Source: Acidimicrobiia bacterium (GTDB taxonomy: Bacteria > Actinomycetota > Acidimicrobiia > IMCC26256 > PALSA-555). From it: a stretch of 5,367 bases of DNA. The notes under the pieces were generated by a model that did no database searches, was not told where the DNA came from, and was given only the letters and a program-made list of their open reading frames with translations. The position numbers and the translations under genes were made by a program. Of the stretch, positions 1 to 4,931 are shown piece after piece. Within the stretch, counting starts at the first letter, position 1, and each line of letters opens with the position of its first letter. The stretch covers positions 1 to 5,367 of the forward strand of contig JALHSW010000396.1 of NCBI GenBank assembly GCA_022865365.1, in the 5' to 3' direction.

Positions 1-141
1 GTCCCCTTACTTCGGTGCTCCAACTGCGGTGATGCCGTGACCGACGACGACCCGGAGTGCCCCACCTGCGATTCCCCGATCGACTGGGGCGCCTCGGCAC
101 CGGCGCTTCGCTCGCTGAAGCAGAGCGGGGCTGGTTCGTAG
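1..141 (+). CDS. C-terminal end of a zinc-ribbon protein (5' partial)
   Basis: The first reading frame is open from base 1 to a TAG at 139-141 and encodes the last 46 residues of a protein whose start lies outside the window. Visible residues 6-23 form Cys-x2-Cys-x10-Cys-x2-Cys (CSNC then CPTC), the spacing of a small zinc ribbon, with Asp/Glu-rich residues between the two knuckles. After the ribbon comes a short Ala/Ser-rich tail. Third positions are mostly G or C, as in the neighbouring genes, which supports real coding. Such tails occur on many actinobacterial proteins as a structural or nucleic-acid or protein-binding module, so the function of the whole protein cannot be told from this end. 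It reads in the same direction as the genes downstream. Confidence 0.62.
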   Translation, partial: VPLLRCSNCGDAVTDDDPECPTCDSPIDWGASAPALRSLKQSGAGS

Positions 142-152
142 GAGCGAACCTG

Positions 153-170
153 CTGCAGGCCGGGCTGCGG
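153..170 (+). terminator. Weak hairpin after the zinc-ribbon gene
   Basis: CTGCAG (153-158) can pair with CTGCGG (165-170) over a six-base loop, giving six pairs including one G-U, starting 11 bases after the TAG stop. There is no T tract behind it, so it is not a classical intrinsic terminator. Its position between a stop codon and a new promoter is the only support for a terminator role. Confidence 0.22.
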
Positions 171-195
171 CAACGAGCCCTCAGGCGCCGGTCGC

Positions 196-208
196 TAGCC
201 TGCGCCCC
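196..208 (+). promoter_or_regulatory. Leaderless -10 promoter element for the CMD-family gene
   Basis: TAGCCT at 196-201 fits the actinobacterial -10 pattern TAnnnT. Exactly seven bases separate it from the A of the ATG at 209, so a transcript starting at the usual distance would begin at the start codon. No Shine-Dalgarno sequence is seen in the bases just before this ATG (GCGCCCC), which agrees with leaderless translation. No convincing -35 element is seen near 173-178, which is common in these bacteria. Confidence 0.55.
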
Positions 209-769
209 ATGTCGGACCGTCCTGCTGATCCCCGCATCGCTCCCCTCGCACCGGAGGATCAGGACGACCAGGCCCGGGAGCTGCTCGCGGGGGCGGGCGC
301 GCCCGGAGCCCCGGCTTCCAACATCTTCACGACGCTCGTGCGTCACCCCGGACTCTTTCGGAAGTGGTTGCCGTTCGGCGGCAAGCTGCTGGCCGGCAAG
401 CTCGCCGCACGCGAGCGCGAGCTGCTGATCCTGCGCACCGGCTGGCACTGCCGATCGGAGTACGAGTGGGGACAACACGTGCTGATCGGGCACCACGCCG
501 GATTGAGCGACAAGGAGATCAGCCGGATCAAGGACGGTCCCGACGCCCCCGGGTGGGACCCGTTCGATGCCGCGCTGCTCCGCGCCGCCGACGAGCTCCA
601 TGACAACGCCTGCATCACGGACGCGACCTGGGCCGTGCTCGCGGGTCGTTACGACCAACGCCGGCTGATCGAGCTGCCGATGCTCGTGGGCCACTACCAC
701 CTGGTGGCCTTCACGCTGAACTCGCTCGGTGTGCAGCGCGAGCCGGGAGTGCCCGGGTTCGACGGGTGA
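209..769 (+). CDS. Carboxymuconolactone decarboxylase (CMD)/AhpD-fold family protein
   Basis: This 186-residue protein has the all-helical AhpD/CMD fold, recognised from the segment around residues 68-108: an ARERELLILRTGW helix, then HCRSEYEWGQH, then HHAGLSDKEISRI. This is the central motif of CMD-family proteins of about 180-190 residues, which are common in actinobacterial catabolic clusters. Family members include gamma-carboxymuconolactone decarboxylase and the thiol peroxidase AhpD; most members are uncharacterised. AhpD-type peroxidases use a Cys-x2-Cys pair, but here only Cys81 is present and the second position is Glu84 (CRSE), so a redox pair is missing and a peroxidase role is unlikely. 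His90 and His95 are kept nearby and may be catalytic or structural. There is no signal peptide, so the protein is cytoplasmic. The ATG at 209 is chosen for its leaderless promoter. The gene ends 78 bases before the SDR gene and may be transcribed separately. The family call is firm; the reaction is unknown. Confidence 0.9.
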   Translation: MSDRPADPRIAPLAPEDQDDQARELLAGAGAPGAPASNIFTTLVRHPGLFRKWLPFGGKLLAGKLAARERELLILRTGWHCRSEYEWGQHVLIGHHAGLSDKEISRIKDGPDAPGWDPFDAALLRAADELHDNACITDATWAVLAGRYDQRRLIELPMLVGHYHLVAFTLNSLGVQREPGVPGFDG

Positions 770-796
770 CCAAGCCGCGCTCCGCCGTCTGCCGCA

Positions 797-802
797 TACC
801 CT
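797..802 (+). promoter_or_regulatory. Possible -10 element upstream of the SDR gene
   Basis: TACCCT at 797-802 fits TAnnnT in the 78-base gap and would start transcription near 809, leaving a leader of about 39 bases before the ATG at 848. No clear -35 element is seen about 17 bases upstream. If real, it makes the SDR gene the first gene of the downstream operon. Confidence 0.35.
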
Positions 803-836
803 CACTGGATCCCGACCCTGCAGGCAGGCCCGACAT

Positions 837-841
837 GGGAG
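837..841 (+). promoter_or_regulatory. Ribosome binding site of the SDR gene
   Basis: GGGAG sits six bases before the ATG at 848. It decides the start: an earlier ATG at 835 runs into a TGA after six codons, and an ATG at 852 is in another frame. Confidence 0.7.
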
Positions 842-847
842 ACGACG

Positions 848-1609
848 ATGAGTGAAGCAGCCCAGCCGAGCGAGGCCCGGCGCGTCGCGCTCGTCGCGAA
901 CACCGACTTCTACGTCGGACCGCCGCTCGCGCGCCTGCTCGCCGAGCGCGGCCACGACCTCGTCGTCGGCGACCCTCAACCCGGGCTCGTCGAGGAGCTC
1001 GAGGCCCTGGGTGCGACCGTCGAGGTGGTCACGGGCGTCAAGGACCTCAGCGATCCCGTTGCGTCCGGGAAGCTCGTTGCCGCAGGCCTCGCGCGGTTCG
1101 GCCACCTCGACTCCGCGGCCGCGTTCTCCGGACGGGTCGTGACGGGACGCTTCCTGCAATCCTCGATCGACGACCTGCACAAGGTGGTCTCCGGGTGCCT
1201 CGAGGCGCCGTACCACTTCCTCAAGGCGGTGGTCCCGCCGATGGTCGAGCGAGGCGAGGGTCAGGTGCTCCTCGTCACGAGCGCATCGGGCGCGCGGGCC
1301 ACCCCGGGCGCTCCGCTCTACTCATCGGTGCGGGCCGCGGCGAACCACCTCGTGCGCAACGTGGCCGACGAGGTCGCGCGCAACGGCGTTCAGGTCAACG
1401 CGGTCGGGACGAACTTCATGGACTTCCCCGAGTTCCTCCGCGCGACGGGCGCCACCGACCCCGTGGTGCGCGAGAAGATCGAAGCCGCGGTGCCCATGCG
1501 GCGCCTCGGCACCGTCGAAGAGTGCGCGGCGATGTGCGCCGTGTTCGTCGACGGCACGAGCCGCTTCGCCACCGGGCAGTTCGTCGCGTACGCCGGAGGG
1601 TGGGCATGA
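848..1609 (+). CDS. Halohydrin dehalogenase-like SDR-fold protein (Ser-Tyr-Arg type)
   Basis: This 253-residue protein has the short-chain dehydrogenase/reductase (SDR) fold and its usual length. It departs from oxidoreductases in every cofactor and catalytic motif. The glycine-rich TGxxxGxG is replaced by ANTDFYVG (residues 17-24); the position of the catalytic Asn appears to be Cys117; and Tyr-x3-Lys is Tyr158-x3-Arg162 (YSSVR). Ser145 lies 13 residues before the Tyr, giving Ser-x12-Tyr-x3-Arg. That triad, with an aromatic residue and Gly in the old cofactor loop, marks halohydrin dehalogenases, which need no NAD(P) and convert vicinal haloalcohols to epoxides plus halide. From memory, HheB has TNADAYMG at the loop, and HheA has a similar GPNF loop and VPLGRLG...GQF...GG tail; this protein has GTNF (187-190) and VPMRRLG...GQF...GGWA. 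The known Thr of the loop motif is Ala17 here, so activity is not certain. It could be a related non-dehalogenating SDR. Cytoplasmic; probably first gene of an operon with the SRPBCC, sulfatase and propeller genes. Confidence 0.82.
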   Translation: MSEAAQPSEARRVALVANTDFYVGPPLARLLAERGHDLVVGDPQPGLVEELEALGATVEVVTGVKDLSDPVASGKLVAAGLARFGHLDSAAAFSGRVVTGRFLQSSIDDLHKVVSGCLEAPYHFLKAVVPPMVERGEGQVLLVTSASGARATPGAPLYSSVRAAANHLVRNVADEVARNGVQVNAVGTNFMDFPEFLRATGATDPVVREKIEAAVPMRRLGTVEECAAMCAVFVDGTSRFATGQFVAYAGGWA

Positions 1610-1626
1610 CGCCCGGGATCCGTTGA
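1595..1626 (+). other. Candidate coupling mini-ORF between the SDR and SRPBCC genes
   Basis: A six-codon frame (MTPGIR, ATG at 1606 to TGA at 1624-1626) links the two genes. Its ATG overlaps the SDR stop as ATGA (1606-1609), it has a strong Shine-Dalgarno GGAGGG (1595-1600) five bases upstream, and its stop overlaps the TTG start of the SRPBCC gene as TTGA (1623-1626). Ribosomes could therefore pass from one gene to the next by two stop-start steps. The GGAGGG also encodes the conserved Gly-Gly of the SDR tail, so it may be constrained by protein sequence alone. A single-base sequence error near the SRPBCC start would also create this arrangement. Confidence 0.3.
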
Positions 1627-2039
1627 GCACGGGAGCATCGGTCCGCAAGGAGATCCGGATCCGGCGCCCCGCGGCCGACGTGTGGGCGCGCATCGAGGAC
1701 CCCGGCTGCATCCAGGACTGGTTCCCCGGCATCACCGCATCGACCGTCGACGGGACGAGCCGCGTCGTCATGCTCGGGTCGGGGTTCGCGATGCCCGAGG
1801 AGATCGTGACGTCGGACCCGCTCCTGCGGCGCTTCCAGTACCGGATCGACTTCCCGGTGTTCCGCAACCACCTGGGCACGATCGATGTCATCGACCTCGG
1901 CGACGAGACCTGCCTCGTCACCTACGCCACCGACGCCGACCCCCGCACCCTGGCGCTCGTGATCGGCGCCGCGACGGGCGACGCGCTCATCGAGCTGCGC
2001 GCCCAGATGGAGTCGGCCCCCGAAGAACGGGACACCTGA
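1623..2039 (+). CDS. SRPBCC-family protein (polyketide cyclase/START-like fold)
   Basis: This 138-residue protein matches the SRPBCC helix-grip fold. It opens with the usual first strand and helix (VRKEIRIRRPAADVWARI, residues 7-24), then DPGCIQDWFPGI (26-37), the strand pair EEIVTSDPLLRRFQYRI (59-75), HLGTIDVIDLG (83-93), and a final long helix (about 107-130) that caps the cavity. The family binds hydrophobic ligands such as lipids, polyketides and aromatics, and some members catalyse cyclisation or hydration; nothing here fixes a ligand. The only start that keeps the first strand intact is TTG at 1623, whose Shine-Dalgarno is weak (GGGA at 1615-1618), and the next in-frame Met is residue 50. 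It lies 13 bases after the SDR stop and its own stop shares one base with the sulfatase ATG (TGATG), so co-translation with both is likely. No signal peptide is present. Family call firm, start less so. Confidence 0.87.
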   Translation: MSTGASVRKEIRIRRPAADVWARIEDPGCIQDWFPGITASTVDGTSRVVMLGSGFAMPEEIVTSDPLLRRFQYRIDFPVFRNHLGTIDVIDLGDETCLVTYATDADPRTLALVIGAATGDALIELRAQMESAPEERDT

Positions 2040-3607
2040 TGGGACGCAAGATCCTGCTCGTCACCACCGACCAGCAGCGCTACGACACGCTGGGTTGCAA
2101 CGGCGGCGCGCTGGCCCGCACGCCCGTCGTCGACGGCCTCGCGGCTACCGGCATCCGGTACGAGCGCGCGCATCCCCAGTCGGTCGTGTGCATGCCGTCG
2201 CGCTCGACGATCCTCACCGGCCAGTACCCGAGCACGCACGGCGTCTGGATGAACGGCGTACCCCTGCCGGTCGACGCGCCCTCCGTCGCCGCGCTCCTCC
2301 AACGCGCCGGGTACCGCACCGCGCTGGTCGGCAAGGCGCACTTCGAGCCCTACCTCGACTTCTTCGGCCGGTTCACCGAGAACGGGCTTGCGGCGTCGGG
2401 CCAGGAGACGAAACAGCAGCCGTGGTTCGACGGCACGACCGGCCCCCACCGCGGCTTCGAGCACCTCGAGTTCGCCACCCACGGCACCGCAGGGTCGTTG
2501 CACTACGGACGCTGGCTCGCCGAAGCACATCCCGAGGCCATGGGCATGTACTACTCGGCACTGAACGGGGAGCTCGAGGTCAACGCGGCCGGCGGCGGCG
2601 ACACCGACGCGCCGCAGGTTCAGGCCAACCCGATCCCGCGCGGGTGGTACCACACCGACTGGGTCGCCGATCGCACGATCGCGTGGCTCGACTCTCTCGA
2701 CGCCGGCGCCGACTGGTTCTGCTGGATGAGCTTCCCCGACCCGCACCACCCGTGGGATCCGCCCGAGTCCGAGATGGGCCGCATCGACTGGCGCGACGTG
2801 CCGCTCCCGGCCGGCTACCCGGAGTCGGCGGCCGAGCGCGAGCGGATCCTCGACGCCAAGCCGCGCCACTGGCGCCAGTGGTACGACGGGACGCTCGTGT
2901 CGAACTTCGAGGCCCCGAAAGACTGGGTGCCGGCCACGCTCCTTCCCGACCAGGTGCGCGAGGTGAACGCCCGCAACGCGGTGGAGTGCGAGCTCATCGA
3001 CGAGGCGCTCGGGCGGGTCCTCGAGCGCATCTCGGCGCGCGGCTGGGACGACGACACCGATCTCGTGTTCACGACCGACCACGGCGAGCTCCAAGGCGAC
3101 TTCGGCCTGTTGTTCAAGGGGCCGTACCACGTCGACGGGCTGATGCGCCTGCCCCTGATCTGGCGGCCGGCCCCGTCGACGGGTCTGGACCCGGCGGTCG
3201 TCACGGCGCCGGTGGGCCTCGTCGATCTCGCGCCCACGTTCTGCTCGGTCGCCGGGCTCGATGCGCCCGAGTGGATGCAGGGCGCGTCACTCCCCCTCGA
3301 CGACACGGACGCGCGCGCTCGTGGCTTCGAGCGGGTGATCACCGAATGGGACAGCGAGCTGTTCGGTGTGGGCGTGCACCTGCGCACGATCACGCGCGAT
3401 GGCTGGGTGTGCACCGCGTACGGTCCGGGGTTCGTGCACGACGGGACCGAGGGCGAGCTGTACCGCCTCGAGGACGACCCCCTCCAGCGCGAGAACCGCT
3501 GGGACGATCCCGCCGTTCGGTCCGTGCGCGACGACCTCGTCGCCGATCTCCGGGACCACCAGGCCCCCACTCGCGAGCCCCGGCTGGCGCTCGAGGCGCC
3601 GGTGTGA
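2039..3607 (+). CDS. Type I sulfatase with formylglycine-type active site (C-type)
   Basis: This 522-residue protein belongs to the sulfatase branch of the alkaline phosphatase superfamily and hydrolyses sulfate esters. Near the N-terminus LLVTTDQQRYDTLGCNG (residues 6-22) holds the first metal-binding Asp (Asp11). CMPSRSTILTG (51-61) is the sulfatase signature; Cys51 would be oxidised to formylglycine by an FGE, which is not in this window. GKAHF (98-102), FPDPHHPW (232-239), TTDHGE (345-350, second metal pair Asp347-His348) and KGPYH (360-364) supply the remaining metal and sulfate contacts. All expected residues are present and the length is normal. The protein starts directly with the first strand and has no signal peptide, so it should act in the cytoplasm on an imported or internal sulfate ester. 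Substrate cannot be told; a phosphonate monoester hydrolase is less likely because the CxPSR signature is canonical. The ATG at 2039 has GGGA six bases upstream and overlaps the SRPBCC stop by one base. The stop overlaps the next gene by four bases. Confidence 0.95.
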   Translation: MGRKILLVTTDQQRYDTLGCNGGALARTPVVDGLAATGIRYERAHPQSVVCMPSRSTILTGQYPSTHGVWMNGVPLPVDAPSVAALLQRAGYRTALVGKAHFEPYLDFFGRFTENGLAASGQETKQQPWFDGTTGPHRGFEHLEFATHGTAGSLHYGRWLAEAHPEAMGMYYSALNGELEVNAAGGGDTDAPQVQANPIPRGWYHTDWVADRTIAWLDSLDAGADWFCWMSFPDPHHPWDPPESEMGRIDWRDVPLPAGYPESAAERERILDAKPRHWRQWYDGTLVSNFEAPKDWVPATLLPDQVREVNARNAVECELIDEALGRVLERISARGWDDDTDLVFTTDHGELQGDFGLLFKGPYHVDGLMRLPLIWRPAPSTGLDPAVVTAPVGLVDLAPTFCSVAGLDAPEWMQGASLPLDDTDARARGFERVITEWDSELFGVGVHLRTITRDGWVCTAYGPGFVHDGTEGELYRLEDDPLQRENRWDDPAVRSVRDDLVADLRDHQAPTREPRLALEAPV

Positions 3608-4893
3608 GCGTGACCCCCGACGCCGCGCTCGGGTACTGGCCGAGCCGCTGGCCCGCAGAGGACGGCGGCGCCCGCCGCACCCAGGCTCCCCGCTCCGGAC
3701 GGGGGTTCGATGTCGGGCCCGGCGAAACACTCGCCGTCGTTTCGCGCGACGTACCCGCCGCGACGATGGTGGTACTGCGCGATCCGGGCGAGGCCTACCT
3801 GTTGCGCCATACCGGGGGCGACGACGCGGTCTCGTGGGTCGAACGCTTCGATCCCGAGTCGCTCGAACTGATCGAGCGCTCCCCCGACCTGCCCGGCGGC
3901 CCGGCCTGGCCCGGCGGCGTGGCCGCGCACGCGAACGGGTCGCTGTACGTCGTGTTCGGGCGCCATGCGCATCGCCTCGGCCCGGACACCGCGCCGATCG
4001 CCGCCCGAGCCCTCCCGCGCGAGCGCCCGTACAACAGCTTCGTCGTGCTGCCCGGCGGCTGCCTCGTCACCAAGGACTTCGGTGGCGCGCTCCCCGGCGG
4101 CGCGCCGCCGCCAACGGAGGCAACCGAGCTGCTCGTCCTCGAGCCGGAGGCGCTGGAGATCGTCGCGCGCCTCATCCTGCCCGAGCGCTCGATCGCGCGC
4201 CTCTCGGCCGACGGCGACGACATCTACGTCGTCGGCGACTCGACGCTGTTCCGCGTTCACTGGGACGGCACCACCCTCGCGCTCGACCGCGGGTTCGCGG
4301 CGCGGTACCGCACGCTGGAAGGTCAGACCTACGGCTGGGACGCGGTGATCGACGCGGGTGCCGCGTGGTTCCTCGACAACGGCGACGGTAGCGAGCGGTA
4401 CGCGGGCACGTTTCGCGGTCAGGGGATCTCGAGCGCCCCGCTGCACCTCGTGCGGGTCGACCTCGCGACAGGCTCGGTCGGTCTCACCGAGATCTGCGGA
4501 GCACCCAACGGCGTGATCGCCAACCCGCCGGCAATCGATGCGCAGCGACGAATCGCGGTGGGCTACGACAGCGGCAACGGCGTGCTCGCGGCGTTCTCGT
4601 TCGCGGAACACCTCGCGGGAGACGGTGCCCTCGAGCCGCTCTGGACCCGATCGCAGGACCATGCGTGTCACCCGCTGCGCTTCCCCGACACCGGCGAGGT
4701 CGTGACGGGCGACTACGACGCCGAGCGCATGATGGACCAGGTCGTCGTGCTCGACGTCGAGACCGGTACCGAGATCGCACGCGCCGATACGGGCAGCCCG
4801 GTGCAGTCGGTGCTGTTCCCGTGTGCGGGCTTCGACCGCGACCTGTACCTTTGCTCGTTCACGACACTCACGCGGGTCCGGGTCGAGCGGTGA
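3604..4893 (+). CDS. Beta-propeller-like protein of unknown function
   Basis: This 429-residue protein is not assigned to a named family. It is built from repeated beta-rich units of roughly 50-70 residues of the kind seen in propellers. Units have a strand ending in a turn such as NGSLYVVFG (111-119), PGGCLVTKDFGG (150-161), DGDDIYVVGDSTLFRV (203-218) or DRDLYLCSF near the C-terminus, alternating with DPESLELI, EPEALEIV, DLATGSV and DVETGTEI elements that lie between blades. Six or seven blades fit the length. No signal peptide, membrane segment or catalytic motif is seen, so it is likely cytoplasmic. It may be a lactonase/SMP-30-like or PQQ-like propeller, but no diagnostic residues support either. 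The GTG at 3604 overlaps the sulfatase stop as GTGA and has GAGG seven bases upstream; another GTG at 3610 is possible but has poorer spacing. The overlap points to a role linked to the sulfatase, perhaps acting on the same substrate. Confidence 0.85.
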   Translation: MSVTPDAALGYWPSRWPAEDGGARRTQAPRSGRGFDVGPGETLAVVSRDVPAATMVVLRDPGEAYLLRHTGGDDAVSWVERFDPESLELIERSPDLPGGPAWPGGVAAHANGSLYVVFGRHAHRLGPDTAPIAARALPRERPYNSFVVLPGGCLVTKDFGGALPGGAPPPTEATELLVLEPEALEIVARLILPERSIARLSADGDDIYVVGDSTLFRVHWDGTTLALDRGFAARYRTLEGQTYGWDAVIDAGAAWFLDNGDGSERYAGTFRGQGISSAPLHLVRVDLATGSVGLTEICGAPNGVIANPPAIDAQRRIAVGYDSGNGVLAAFSFAEHLAGDGALEPLWTRSQDHACHPLRFPDTGEVVTGDYDAERMMDQVVVLDVETGTEIARADTGSPVQSVLFPCAGFDRDLYLCSFTTLTRVRVER

Positions 4894-4899
4894 GCGATC

Positions 4900-4923
4900 G
4901 GAGGCCGAGCCTCCTGACAGGAG
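4900..4923 (+). promoter_or_regulatory. Two overlapping hairpins before the exported-protein gene
   Basis: GGAGGC (4900-4905) and GCCTCC (4909-4914) form a perfect six-pair stem with a CGA loop, seven bases after the propeller stop. The right arm overlaps CTCCT (4911-4915), which can instead pair with the Shine-Dalgarno AGGAG (4919-4923) across a GAC loop. The two hairpins exclude each other: the first leaves the ribosome site free, the second hides it. No T tract follows, so an intrinsic terminator is unlikely. Whether this is a real switch or only GC-rich chance pairing cannot be decided here. Confidence 0.4.
4919..4923 (+). promoter_or_regulatory. Ribosome binding site of the exported-protein gene
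   Basis: AGGAG is eight bases before the ATG at 4932 and selects it. The ATG at 4924 touches the site directly and meets a TGA after three codons. Confidence 0.7.
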
Positions 4924-4931
4924 ATGCGCCG

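Noticed and set aside
57..428. Plus-strand frame of 123 codons overlapping the window start and the CMD gene
   Set aside because: It is Arg/Ser-rich without motifs and conflicts with both the zinc-ribbon frame and the CMD gene, which have strong support.
817..824. CCTGCAGG palindrome before the SDR gene as an operator
   Set aside because: It is a single eight-base palindrome with no second copy or spacing pattern, and is not improbable in such GC-rich DNA.
1682..2038. Upstream extension of the sulfatase frame
   Set aside because: The extension is Arg/His/Pro-rich, overlaps the SRPBCC gene fully, and the sulfatase fold begins right after the ATG at 2039.
1922..3130. Open frame of 402 codons on the minus strand
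   Set aside because: It is antisense to the SRPBCC and sulfatase genes, whose motifs are clear; its translation shows no family features.
2095..3603. Upstream extension of the propeller frame
   Set aside because: The extension is Arg-rich shadow sequence under the sulfatase gene; the GTG at 3604 with GAGG upstream and a GTGA overlap is a better start.
2815..4671. Long open frame of 618 codons on the minus strand
   Set aside because: It lies opposite the sulfatase and propeller genes, has low-complexity Arg/Ala/Gly-rich content with no recognisable domain, and is the usual antisense shadow of GC-rich genes.
4846..4851. TACCTT as a -10 element for the exported-protein gene
   Set aside because: It lies within the propeller coding sequence, the pattern is loose enough to occur by chance, and no -35 element supports it.
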